Both the position numbers and the translations under genes were made by a program. This document shows, in pieces, positions 44,262 to 55,108 of a stretch of 64,000 nt of DNA. This DNA comes from Adenanthera pavonina. Its lineage: Eukaryota > Streptophyta > Magnoliopsida > Fabales > Fabaceae. The DNA lies in the NCBI GenBank assembly GCA_026686845.1, contig JAIVEN010000013.1:18000001-18064000 (forward strand), written 5' to 3'. Numbering within the stretch: position 1 is the first letter of the stretch; the number at the start of each line of letters is the position of its first letter. The notes beneath the pieces are model-generated. The model ran no database searches and was not told where the DNA came from. It saw only the letters and a program-made list of their open reading frames with translations.

Positions 44262-46717
44262 TTCCCTCCCTCTTCGAAAAGATTCGTCCTCGAATCTCCA
44301 TAATCTACATGGAAGGAAAGGGAACAATTAAACGCATCAAATAAATTATATGGAGTATACTTACCTTTCAAGTTTGATTGATGCATCTGTGCTTTATTCC
44401 TTGCATGGATTTGAAGGACAACATTCTTCCTTGGCTTTTTGAGCCAGAACATTGTTCCAATATCAGAAACCTTCACACCTTTAACTTGAATTTCATAAGA
44501 CCTATCTTCAAGCATTGGTGGATAAGAAATTGAACTTATCTTCATAGCATATACACCAATGACCTGCAGCAAATAGCTAAACACAAACTCGACACAAGAA
44601 TACTTAAATGGGACCACGATGTTAAGGGACACATAGGGAAACAAATAGGGACAAAATGGCACACAAGAAGACTCAATTAAAACCAAAGTATTCGAAAAAC
44701 TAAGGAAGACAAAATCTAGACAGATTTGAACATAATGCAATAAATGCAAAACCTGAAAGGATTTTGATAACATTAATGATGCACAATGATAGAACAAAGA
44801 TGGAGATGTAATGATTAGAGGGACACACACTAACATAGAACAAGAAGAAAAGAATGAGTTGAATAGAAAATGGAACACAAAAGACTCATGAAGGTGAAAT
44901 GGAATAAACCAACACACAACCAAAAAGACACATGACTTATGAGACACACGATAAACATAAAACATAAAACGAATAGGGACTACTTCATAAATGCATAGGA
45001 AATACAAAACACTATGATGATGAGATGGAATGACATAGAAGGATAAACTAGAGAAAGAATGCACTAAAGTAACTAATGAACTCATTATTGACTCATGCAA
45101 TTTGGACTCAAAAGAAATTGCGGACTCATGCAACAATGATGGATGACATAATTTAAGGAAGTTAGAAACATAATGAGAAGGAAGAAGCAAACACAATGAA
45201 GACACATAAGAAAGATGAGATGAAGAAGGAAGGAGTTTTGTACAAACTACTTTAGGCTCACTTTCACTCTCATTCTTTCTCAAACTCTCTTTTTCTTTTC
45301 TCTTTTTCCTTTTTTTCTTCCTCTTTTTCACTCTTTTCTCACTTCTCTTCTCTCTTACTCTTTCTGCATTCTTTTTATTTTTCTGGACACTTTCTCTCCT
45401 ACATCTCTCTTTTCTTCTCTTATTTTTCCACTCTAGCTCACTTTTCAAGTTCTCATGATTTTCACACAAATGAATACATGGCAATAGTTCATGGACTTTT
45501 TCCAAAACATTATAACAGTTTCTATCATACCCATTCAAGCTAACATTATAGTCTAAATCTCCAATCACCATGTCAATATGCTCAATCTCATCAGTGCAAT
45601 CATAAGATCTAATTTCCAAAGGAATCACACTATTCACACTACTTGAAACTTGCATGCTACTATCCAAAGAATTTTCCCTCAAATCATGAACAACAAATAA
45701 ATCATGTTTCTCTTCTAAAAGTTGCACGCAATCATGGTTAATTTCATTAGCACAATCATGAAATTCATTTTCCAATTGATGCAAATTAGAAACACCACTA
45801 GAATCAACTAAGCTTTCTACCACAGCACTATCAACATCTAGACCAATTCTCTTTTCAAGATTTAGTAAGATATCATGTTTAATCCTATTATTACAATTAA
45901 TAACATTAAGCTCATCAGGATTCTTAAGTTCAGCACATCCCAATTCAGATTCCAATTCAATAGTTCCATCACAAGGGATATCATCAATGCAAGTAACATC
46001 ATTTATCTTACTAAAATTATCACATCTTAAATCACAAGAGACATTAATATCAGAGTTCTGAGGATCAGGCATACCTGTAGTGAACTCTCTCGTTACATCA
46101 TCAGTTGTTGAAGTAGTAGCAATGTCATTATCCACTTGATCATCTTTCTCCATGTGGGAATCACATGAATCTTGGACCACGGACATTTGCATCTCCTTGA
46201 AATGTTCAACCACACTTTTAGATTTGGATGACATGTATTTTTGCCTCAAAACTGCTCTCATTTCATTCCATGTTATAATGGAAGGTTCTCCATTCGTAGC
46301 TCGTCTAGTTTCCATCCGTTTCCACCAAGCAGCAACCTTTTTACCTAATCGAAGGTAAGCACATTGTGCCTTCTCTATTTCGGAGTAGTTGCAACATGCG
46401 AAGACTTGTTCAATTTTTCTTTCCCAATCCAAATAAACATTGGGATTTTTCTCACCATGAAATAGTGGAATCTTTGGTTTGATCTTGCTAAGAACATCCG
46501 TGTGAGTAGGAACCTTTGGATTACGCCTTGCTTTAGTTTTAGAAGGAAACTCCAGGCGATCCAATTTTGCATTTACTTCCTTAATTTGATCATTGAAAGT
46601 CCTTAATAAGGTCTTAATAAGATCAACTTCTCCAACAGCCATGTTTACAATCTGAAATGTTAGTGTAAAACAAAGAGAAAGAAATAGGGACCTCATACAC
46701 TCTCTCACGTGTTTCAC
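44162..46717 (-). CDS. Gag-like fusion protein of a non-autonomous element, 851 codons, uninterrupted
   Basis: The longest open frame in the window. Likely start is Met26 (46642, MAVGEVDLIKTLL); codons 1-25 overlap the leader. Residues about 30-55: short coiled coil; about 85-190: gag domain (VYLDWERKIEQVFACC, KKVAAWWKRMETR, ITWNEMRAVLRQKYM); about 200-410: acidic region ending in protease-like IDMVIGDLDYN; 426-476: Arg/Lys-rich linker; about 490-740: Ser/Phe/His/Cys-rich block, unknown; 752-774: integrase GPF-like remnant (MFWLKKPRKNVVLQI); then DSRTNLFEEGGND. From residue 819 the frame is inside the LTR. No zinc knuckle, RT, RNase H or integrase core. Probably a packaging protein that depends on a helper. 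Confidence 0.8.
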   Translation of the reverse strand: MKHVRECMRSLFLSLCFTLTFQIVNMAVGEVDLIKTLLRTFNDQIKEVNAKLDRLEFPSKTKARRNPKVPTHTDVLSKIKPKIPLFHGEKNPNVYLDWERKIEQVFACCNYSEIEKAQCAYLRLGKKVAAWWKRMETRRATNGEPSIITWNEMRAVLRQKYMSSKSKSVVEHFKEMQMSVVQDSCDSHMEKDDQVDNDIATTSTTDDVTREFTTGMPDPQNSDINVSCDLRCDNFSKINDVTCIDDIPCDGTIELESELGCAELKNPDELNVINCNNRIKHDILLNLEKRIGLDVDSAVVESLVDSSGVSNLHQLENEFHDCANEINHDCVQLLEEKHDLFVVHDLRENSLDSSMQVSSSVNSVIPLEIRSYDCTDEIEHIDMVIGDLDYNVSLNGYDRNCYNVLEKVHELLPCIHLCENHENLKSELEWKNKRRKERCRRESVQKNKKNAERVREKRSEKRVKKRKKKRKKRKEKESLRKNESESEPKVVCTKLLPSSSHLSYVSSLCLLLPSHYVSNFLKLCHPSLLHESAISFESKLHESIMSSLVTLVHSFSSLSFYVIPSHHHSVLYFLCIYEVVPIRFMFYVYRVSHKSCVFLVVCWFIPFHLHESFVFHFLFNSFFSSCSMLVCVPLIITSPSLFYHCASLMLSKSFQVLHLLHYVQICLDFVFLSFSNTLVLIESSCVPFCPYLFPYVSLNIVVPFKYSCVEFVFSYLLQVIGVYAMKISSISYPPMLEDRSYEIQVKGVKVSDIGTMFWLKKPRKNVVLQIHARNKAQMHQSNLKGKYTPYNLFDAFNCSLSFHVDYGDSRTNLFEEGGNDRGWLGQIQEHGWRPYHLERFKPKRSPLEEIT

Positions 46718-47633
46718 TCAAATAATACAAATGCACTCGTGTTTCACACTAAGTCAAGGCTTTTTCAAATATGATGCAATTCTCTCTTGCCTTTTTTCAC
46801 TCAAAACTTGCTTTCTTATGAGAGTGCTAAATTAAAACCACAACTGCAATCAAAAGGAAATCAGTTTTTTAAAGTAGTGGCAATCACAGAAAACCAAAGT
46901 TCAAAATTAAAGTTCTCAAAGATCTAATTTAATTAAACAAATAACCAACACAAAATAAGCACAAAAGAACTGAAATTTCCAACAAAAGAAATCTGAAGGA
47001 AATAGATCAAAGAAGGATGAAAATTTGTAGGAAACTGATAAGGAAAGAAATCAAAGAAAAGACAAATTATAGATATTTTAATGAGACTTGCCACCAAAGT
47101 TGATAAATTAAGTCAATTAAGCCTTAAATCAAATCCAATCAAATAATATTTTTTTTTACTACCTTTTTTTTTGTTGCTGCTATATATATATATATATTTT
47201 TGTAACAATAAATCTCACTTTTTTTCTGTTTTTTTTTTTTGCTTTTTTTCCAGTTGCTGCTATATTCTTTTTTTTTGTTATGCAGCAATCAATCTATCTT
47301 TTTTTTTCCAGATTTTTTAACAGTAACCCGAAACAGTAACTGTGAACAGTCTCGAAAAGAGTGGTGAACAGTGCATGAAACAGTGACGGGGGAACAGTAA
47401 TCGTGAAAAACAGTCCGGAACAGTACAATGCACAGTGACGGAAACAGTGCTCGGTGAACAGTGAAAAACGAAACAGTGCCGGCAAAAAAGGAACAGTACG
47501 AAACAGTGCCTGTGAACAGTGAAACCGTATTGTATGAACAGCGACGCGAAATTTTTTTTTTTTGAAGCAACGAAGATGGATTGAAACAAGGAAACAAGCA
47601 AAATAGGGAACACACCTTGATTTGCAAACCAAT
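46718..47633 (-). other. Leader of the 851-codon element with dense AACAGT cluster
   Basis: Same leader as H#2. The cluster next to the PBS has 14 AACAGT between 47319 and 47520, the densest in the window. Poly-T tracts, a TA-repeat near 47180 and GTTGCTGC copies follow. No coding signal beyond chance frames. Confidence 0.75.
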
Positions 47634-47645
47634 GCTCTGATGCCA
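47634..47645 (-). other. Primer-binding site of the 851-codon element
   Basis: Minus strand TGGCATCAGAGC, two bases from the LTR. The C in place of T is the same variant as in H#2 (50660-50671). Confidence 0.9.
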
Positions 47646-47647
47646 AA

Positions 47648-48574
47648 TGATAAGTGAACCCTTTTGGAACCCGTCCAAAGAACCCACTTTGATATGTATA
47701 ACACCCGGATCTTTGCGAAACAAGGAACACAAAGACTAGACGCAGAGAAAATGAACAAAATGGACAAAAATAGTAGCAAAAGAAAATAATAATAGAGAAG
47801 ATAAGAAAGAAAGATGTTGGTCTTAAGAAGTAAAACCCAAGAGAACCGGTCTCTTGAACCCTAGTTCCAGTGACGCCACAAGGAATGACCAATTCCTTGA
47901 TAAGTCGCAGTTCGCTCTAGCACTCAAAAAACGCAAGACAAACTCATAAAAGTTTGAAACTTTAATTATCCAAATCTGAAAAACATACATAATAGTTAGC
48001 CTTAAATAGGCAAGGTAAAATCTAACCTAATAAGTCTAGAAATCCTAATTAATTTAGGCTCAAGTAATCCTAATAGGATTAGGAGACTTTAGGCCCAAAC
48101 AACACTCATATTGGACCTAGGAACTAGTAAAATAAAACCCTAAAATAAAATAACGAAAACTCATAAGAAAATAATAAAATAATACCTAAGCCCTTATAAA
48201 CATGCCAACACATTAATGAAATCATATGTTTGGCACATGACATGTTTATTTACAAGGTGGGCCATCAAAAAGACTACTATTTAACTAATTGGGCTTTATT
48301 AATTAACAAAGTTCAGCCCATAATTAATAAAAACGAAATTAACATTAATTAAGCCCATTAATGTCTAAGTCACATGCTCTTTTAATGAAGCACATGATAT
48401 TTTAATTAACCTCCTTCAATGGGCTCCTATTGGGCTTGGATCTGAAACTTATATTTTGGAGTTGATGATCTCACTTAAACTTGGGCTTTATATTTAACAC
48501 TTTGTTCAAGTCTTCCAAGCTCTCCATGCTCCACTCCAAACTCTTGCAAGTCATGCCTAGCCCTTATTCTATCA
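47648..48574 (-). repeat. LTR-A (5' LTR of the 851-codon element)
   Basis: A 927-bp LTR, TGATAAGTGAACCC...ATTCTATCA. U3 is type A, whereas the element's 3' LTR is type C, the same mosaic as at 35274-40295. Outside it stands the K sequence also seen beside LTR-A at 35274. Confidence 0.92.
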
Positions 48575-48757
48575 ACTTCTTTAATAATTGCTTGATCATG
48601 CCTTCTCTGGGATTTGGAGCAAGACTCCATGCTATCCAATTTAGCATTCAACTCATTCATTTGATCATTGAAAGCTTTCATTAGAGCTTTAAAATGAATT
48701 TCACTTTCTTTTCCAGCTATACTTAGAACGTGAAATGTGAGTAAAACAAAGAGGAAA
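48575..48757 (-). pseudogene. K element scrap: leader end and gag start
   Basis: 183 bp between two head-to-head LTR-A copies. On the minus strand: leader end, then IAGKESEIHFKAL (ATA where ATG is expected) and MKAFNDQMNELNAKLDS up to QAIIKEV. It is the gag N-terminus of an element close to L, cut by LTR-A. Confidence 0.75.
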
Positions 48758-48855
48758 TGATAGAATAAGGGCTAGGCATGACTTGCAAGAGTTTGGAGCG
48801 GAGCATGGAGAGCTTGGAAGACTTGATCAAAGTGCTAAATATAAAGCCCAAGTTT
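48758..48855 (+). repeat. LTR-A fragment forming a 98-bp inverted repeat
   Basis: First 98 bp of an LTR-A (TGATAGAATAAGGGC...). It is the reverse complement of 48477-48574 with three mismatches, across a 183-bp spacer. It is cut at 48855 and joined to A/C interior in opposite orientation. Confidence 0.9.
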
Positions 48856-49652
48856 ATGAGACACACGATAAACATAAAACATAAAACGAATAGGGACTAC
48901 TTCATAAATGCATAGGAAATACAAAACACTATGATGATGAGATGGAATGACATAGAAGGATAAACTAGAGAAAGAATGCACTAAAGTAACTAATGAACTC
49001 ATTATTGACTCATGCAATTTGGACTCAAAAGAAATTGCGGACTCATGCAACAATGATGGATGACATAATTTAAGGAAGTTAGAAACATAATGAGAAGGAA
49101 GAAGCAAACACAATGAAGACACATAAGAAAGATGAGATGAAGAAGGAAGGAGTTTTGTACAAACTACTTTTGGCTCACTTTCACTCTCATTCTTCCTCAA
49201 ACTCTCTTTTTCTTTTCTCTTTTTCCTCTTTTTCTTCCTCTTTTTCACTCTTTTCTCACTTCTCTTCTCTCTTACTCTTTTTGCATTCTTTTTATTTTTC
49301 TGGACACTTTCTCTCCTACATCTCTTTTTTCTTCTCTCATTTCTACCACTATCATTTTTCCACTCTAGCTCTCTCTTCAAGTTCTCATGATTTTCACACA
49401 AATGAATACATGGCAACAGTTCATGGGCTTTTTCCAAAACATGATAACAGTTTCTATCATATCCAGTCACGCTAACTTCATAGTCTAAATCTCCAATCAT
49501 CATGTCAATATGATCAATCTCATCAAACCAATCATAAGATCTAATTTCCAAAGGAATCACACTATTAGCACTACTTGAAACTAGCATGCTACTATCTAAA
49601 GAATTTTCCATCAAATCATTAACAACATATGAATCATGATTTTCAGCTAAAG
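48856..49652 (-). pseudogene. A/C interior fragment
   Basis: Minus-strand piece from the S/F/H-rich block back through the Arg/Lys-rich linker to the acidic region (YVVNDLMENSLDSSM, IDMMIGDLDYEVS). It matches 44950-45720 closely. Gag domain and ends are missing. An open frame covers 49713-48835, partly into neighbouring LTRs. Confidence 0.85.
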
Positions 49653-50657
49653 TGATGCAAGCATGGACCAAGCTCAAGACATTGGAGAAAAGGAGGCTGA
49701 ACACGTAATCCAAAAGTGGAAGACAGTTGATCCATTACAAGGTATGGGAGGACCAATGACGAGATCAAGAGCTAAGGCAATGAAAGAGGCCTTGAGTGGT
49801 GTGATCAACAAGCAATTTGAGATGGAGCCTTTGCACTTAACTGAACTTGAAGCCCAAGAGCACAACAATGGCATGATTATGTTATCATATATAGAAGTTC
49901 AGATTTAAGCCCAAAATCAAGCCCAACATGTGACTTGAGGATTAATAGGCCTAATTAGTATTAATTTCGTTTTTATTAATTATGGGCTAAACTTTGTTAA
50001 TTAATAAAGCCCAATTGGTTAATTAATAGTCTTTTTAATGGCCCAACTTGTAAATAAACATATCATGTGCCAAACATGTGATTTCATTAATGTGTTGGCA
50101 TGTTTATAAGGGCTTAAACATTATTTTTATTATTTTCTTATGAATTTTCGTTATTTTATTTTAGGATTTTATTTTACTAGTTTTCTAGGTCCAATAGAAG
50201 TGTTGTTTGGGCCTAAAGTCTCCTAATCCTATTAGGATCACTTAAGCCTAAATTAAGTAGGGTTTCTAGACTTATTAGGTTAGATTTTACTTTGCCTATT
50301 TAAGGCTAACTATTATGTACGTTTTTCAGATTTGGATAATTAAAGTTTCAAACTTTTGTGAGTTTGTCTTGCGTTCTTTGAGTGCTAGAGCGAACTGCGA
50401 CTTATCAAGGAATTGGTCATTCCTTGTGGTGTCACCGGAACTAGGGTTCAAGAGACCGGTTCTCTTGGGTTCTACTTCTTAAGACCAACATCTTTCTTTC
50501 TTATCTTCTCTATTATTATTTTCTTTTGCTATTGTTTTTGTCCGTTTTGTTCATTTTCTCTGCGCCTAGTCTTTGTGTTCCTTGTTTCGCAAAAATCCAG
50601 ATGTCATATACATAAAAGTGGGTTCTTTGGACGGGTTCCAAAATAGTTCACTTATCA
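49653..50657 (+). repeat. LTR-H (5' LTR of autonomous H#2)
   Basis: A 1,005-bp LTR, TGATGCAAGCATGG...GTTCACTTATCA. The U3 start encodes DPLQGMGGPMTRSRAKAMK and MEPLHLTELEAQE, i.e. the integrase-tail motif. R and U5 are of the same type as in families A and C. The exact left boundary is uncertain by a few bases because the neighbouring interior fragment has a similar GATGCAAGCAT. Confidence 0.88.
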
Positions 50658-50659
50658 TT

Positions 50660-50671
50660 TGGCATCAGAGC
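50660..50671 (+). other. Primer-binding site of H#2
   Basis: TGGCATCAGAGC, two bases after the LTR; same variant as at 47634-47645. Confidence 0.92.
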
Positions 50672-51595
50672 TTAGGTTTGTAAATCAAGGTGTGTTCTTT
50701 ATTTTTCCTTATTTCCTTGTTTCACATCTTCGTTGCATCGGGAAATTTTTTTTGCATCACTGTTCACCCGTACGAGTCACTGTTCACCGTCACTGTTGCG
50801 CACTGTTCATCATACTGTTTTCAGTTACTGTTTTTCGTCACTGTTCCTACTGTTTGGGTCACTGCTCGTACTGTTTCAGATTACAGTTCATCGTCACTGT
50901 TTTGTTTACTGTTCACGGTTACTGTTAAAAAAATCAGAAAAAAAAAGATTGATTGATTGCTAAAAAAAAAAAAAAGAATATAGCAGCAACTGAAAAAAAA
51001 AAGCAGAAAAAAAAAATTAAAAAAAAATCTGAAAAGAAAAAGTGAGATTTATTGCTGCAATATATATATATATAGCAGCAACAAAAAAAATAGTAAAAAT
51101 AAAAACAAATTATTTGATTGGATTTGATTTGAGACTCGATTGACTTAATTTATCAACTTTGGTGGCAAGTCTCATTAAAATATCTATAATTTGTCTTTCC
51201 TTATCAGTTTCCTACAAATTGTCATCCTTCTTTGTTCTATTTCCTTCATATTTCTCTTGTTGGAAATTCCAGTTCCTTTATGCTCATTTTATGTTGGTTA
51301 TTGTTTAATTAAATTAGGATCTTTGAGAACTTCAATTTTGAACTTTTGTTTTCTGTGATTGCCACTTCTTTAAAACTGATTTCCATTTGATTGAAGTTGT
51401 GGTTTTAATTTAGCACTCTCATAAGAAAGCAAGCTTTGAGTGGAAAAAGGCTAGAGAGAAGTTGCATCATATTTGAAAAAGCCTTAATAAAGTGTGAAAC
51501 ACGAGTGCATTTACATTATTTTGAGTGAAACACGTGAGGGAGTGGTGAGGTCCATTTTCTCCTTTATTTTCATTAGCATTTCAGATCCTCAAAAC
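50672..51595 (+). other. H#2 leader: ACTGTT cluster, hairpin, conserved tail
   Basis: Twelve ACTGTT between 50758 and 50926. Then A-rich tracts with GCAGCAAC, and a perfect stem TTGCTGC (51052-51058) and GCAGCAA (51075-51081) enclosing a TA repeat. The rest matches the A/C leaders almost base for base up to AACACGTGAGGGAGTG. The leader probably contains RNA packaging signals (inference). Confidence 0.78.
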
Positions 51596-54500
51596 ATGTC
51601 TGGTGGCAGCGAACCTCAAATTCCAGATTGGAAGCTCTTCATGGACTCAATAAATGATCAATTCAAGAAGTTGAGTACAAGATTAGACGCTATTGAAGCT
51701 TCTCCTTCTTATTCGAAGACAAGCCGAGGAGGAAAGAACCATGTGATATATTATGATGATGGTAAAGAAGAAGTAGGAACTGAATTTGAGGAGGAAGAAA
51801 TACAACCAAGAAGAACTAGACAAAATCGACATACAACTAGAAATAATCAAGAGTACCAGAAGGATCCCCTTGCCAATATAAAAATTAAGATTCCCTCTTT
51901 CCAAGGGAAAACTGATCCTGATGCCTACTTAGAGTGGGAAAGGCGTGTGGAGCTTGTGTTTGAATGCAATTTATACTCTGAGGAAAGCAAGGTAAGATTG
52001 GCTGCTGTTGAGTTTACTGATTATGCTAGTATTTGGTGGAATCAATTGTGTACTACTAGGAGGAGAATTGGAGAGGGTTCGGTTAGGACATGGCACGAGA
52101 TGAAAACAATTATGAGAAAACGATATATGCCTAATCGTTACCACAGGGATGTACACATGAAGCTTTAGAAACTCAAGCAAGGATCCGTGAGTGTGGAGGA
52201 GTATTATCAGGAGATGGAGATTTCTATGATAAAAGCCAATGTGGATGAAGATCCTGAACAAACAATGGCGAGATTCTTAAGGGGATTAAATCCCTAGATT
52301 GCTGCTGAGGTTGAGATGCAAAACTACCTCGATATGGAGGAGTTATTGCATAAGGCTATTAAAGTAGAGAGGCACTTGAAGGCAAAGCAGAAAGTGAAAT
52401 CATTTGCTGGATCCAACAAAGAGTATAACATGCCTTTCAAGTCCAAAGGTGAGACCAGGCCAAAGGAGGAAAGCAAGTCAAAGGAATCTAAAGGTAAGTA
52501 TTCTAAACCTTTCTCTTCTAATTCCTCTAAAATTAAGTGTTTTAAATGTCAAGGCTTTGGTCATGTTGTTGCGCAATGTCCTAATAAGAGGACTATGATG
52601 GTTCTTGAGAATGGTTGTGTGACTAGTGAAAGCAGCGGTGGAGAAGAAGATGAGGCTGAAAGGAGCTCTGATGCAAATGGTGGTTCTGATGTGGAGATAG
52701 CTGATGCCGTCATTGGTGAAGTACTGGTTTCTAGACGAGCTCTTAACATACATCCGAAGGAGGATCTAGAAAAATAGCAACGTGAGAACCTGTTCCACAC
52801 CAGATGTTTCATCAACAACAAGGTATGTACTCTCATCTTTGATAATGGTAGTTGCACCAACTTAGCTAGTACCTTATTAGTTGAAAAGCTAGGTTTGCCG
52901 ACTATGAGGCACCCCACACCTTATAATTTGTTATGGTTTAATGAAAGTGGGGATGCTAAGGTAACTAGACAAGTGAAGATAGCATTTTCAATAGGTAGTT
53001 TTAATGATAAAGTATTATGTGACGTTGCACCTATGAATGCTGGTCATTTGTTACTTGGTAGGCCTTGGCAATTTGATAGGAGAATTAAGTATGATGGTTA
53101 TACTAACAGGTATTCTCTTATGCATAATAGCAAGACCATCGTACTAACACCTCTTAGTCCAGTGCAGGCTCTTGAAGATCAAAGAAGAATCACGCAAGAA
53201 TGTAGCGTGAGAGAGAAAGAAAAGAAAGATCATGATAAAGAGAGAAAAGAGAGTGAGATGAAAAGAAAAGAAAAGAGAGGAAGTGAGAAAAAGAAAGAAT
53301 GTGTTGAGAGTAAGGTAACATTGTTTGCAGGAAGAGGAGAGATTAAGAGAGCATTATTTTGTGAGACATTGTTTGTATTGATGTATAAGGATGTGTATTT
53401 GACTATTTCTGACCTTGAAAACTCTCTTCCATATAGTGTTATAAGTTTATTGCAGGAATACAATGACTTGTTCCCAGAGGAGATACCGGATGGGTTGCCT
53501 CCCATTAGAGGCATTGAGTATAGAATTGATTTCATCCCTGGAGCAGCAATTCCAAATCGACCTGCATATAGGGCAAATCCTGAAGAGACTAAGGAGATTC
53601 AGAGGCAAGTTGAGGAGCTGATGAAAAAGGGGTTTGTAAAAGAGAGCCTTAGTCCATGTGCTGTTCCCGTAATTCTTGTGCCCAGAAAGGATGGCAAATG
53701 GCGAATGTGTGTGGATAGCCAAGCCATAAACAAGATCACAGTTAAGTATAGATATCCTATTTCTAGACTTGATGACATGTTAGATGAGTTGCATGGTGCA
53801 AGTATCTTTTCTAAAATAGATCTTAGGAGTGGTTATCACCAGATTCGCATGAATGAGGGGGATGAGTGGAAGACTGCCTTTAAGACCAAATCTGGTTTGT
53901 ATGAGTGGTTGGTCATGCCCTTTGGCTTAACTAATGCCCCAAGTACCTTTATGTGTCTTATGAATCATGTGTTTCGCCCTTACATAGGAAAATTTGTTGT
54001 AGTTTACTTTGATGATATCCATGTGTTTTCGAAGAGTTTGGATGAGCATATTGGGCATTTGCGTGCTGTTTGTGTGATTTTATGTGAGAATAGACTCTTT
54101 GCAAATCTAGAGAAGTGTTCTTTTTGTTTGGATTCTGTTGTTTTCCTTGGTTTTATTGTAGGCTCTAATAGTGTCCGTGTGGATGAGGAGAAGGTCAAAG
54201 CAATCCGTGAATGGCCTATACCGAGAAATGCAAATGAAGTCAGAAGTTTCCATGGGTTAGCTAGTTTCTACCGGAGATTTGTTCGAGACTTCTCAACCAT
54301 TGCTGCACCTTTAAACGAGCTAGTAAAGAAAAATGTTGTGTTTAAATGGGGAGAGGCACAAGCGAGGGCTTTTCAAACTTTGAAAGATAAGTTAACCAAT
54401 GCCCCCTTACTTGTTCTTCCTGACTTTTCTAAGGTTTTTGAGGTAGAATGTGATGCATCTGGAATTGGAATTGGTGCTGTCTTGATGCAAGAGGCTAGAC

Positions 54501-55108
54501 TGATTGCATACTTTAGTGAAAAGTTGAGTGGTGCATGTTTGAATTATTCTACCTATGATAAAGAGTTGTATGCACTTAAAAGAACCTTAGAACATTGGCA
54601 ACATTATTTGTGGTCTAGGGAATTTATTTTGCATTCTGATCATGAAAACTTGAAATACCTTAAGACTCAGAATAAGCTTAATAAGAGACATGCTGTGTGG
54701 CTTGAATTTATTGAGTCATTTCCTTACATTTTGATACACAAGCATGGAAAAGAAAATGTTGTTGCCGATGCATTGTCTAGGAGGTATAGTCTCATTACAT
54801 CTATGCAAGCTAAGTTGATTGGTTTTGAATCTTTGAAAAGCATGTATGAATGTGATGTTGACTTCACTGATGTTTGGAAACTTTGTGCAAAGCATGGTAT
54901 TGATGACTACTTTTGTTTTGAAGGCTTCCTATTTAAGAGGAATAAACTGTGTGTGCCTGTTTGTTCTATGCGTGAATTGTTGGTTCTTGAATCCAATGGG
55001 GGTGGTTTAATGGGACATTATGGGGTTGAAAAGACTTTAGCTATTTTGAAAGAGCATTTTTATTGGCCACATATGAGAAAGGATGTCATTTCTGTTTGTG
55101 ACAAGTGC
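51596..55108 (+). pseudogene. H#2 gag-protease-RT-RNase H-integrase, one frame with three TAG codons
   Basis: Starts MSGGSEPQIPDWKLFMDSI at 51596. One reading frame runs to 55108, broken only by TAG after MKL, after LNP, and after DLEK. Residues about 105-230: gag domain (DPDAYLEWERRVELVF, SIWWNQL, RTWHEMKTIMRKRYMP); about 313: CCHC knuckle CFKCQGFGHVVAQC; about 415: protease [10 protein letters not shown]; about 540-570: Lys/Glu-rich linker; about 620-900: RT with [33 protein letters not shown]; about 950-1080: RNase H ([27 protein letters not shown]); about 1137 on: integrase zinc finger ([22 protein letters not shown]). It is cut inside the zinc finger, so the integrase core, tail and 3' LTR are lost. 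Confidence 0.93.

Noticed and set aside
44900..45250. Hydrophobic S/F/H/V-rich block of the 851-codon frame as a transmembrane or envelope-like domain
   Set aside because: No clear uninterrupted membrane helices or signal peptide; the composition follows from T-rich DNA. Kept only as an unknown block.
47319..47520. AACAGT repeats as a CRISPR-like or satellite array
   Set aside because: Spacing and linkers are irregular, repeat units are only six to seven bases, and the cluster lies in a plant retrotransposon leader.
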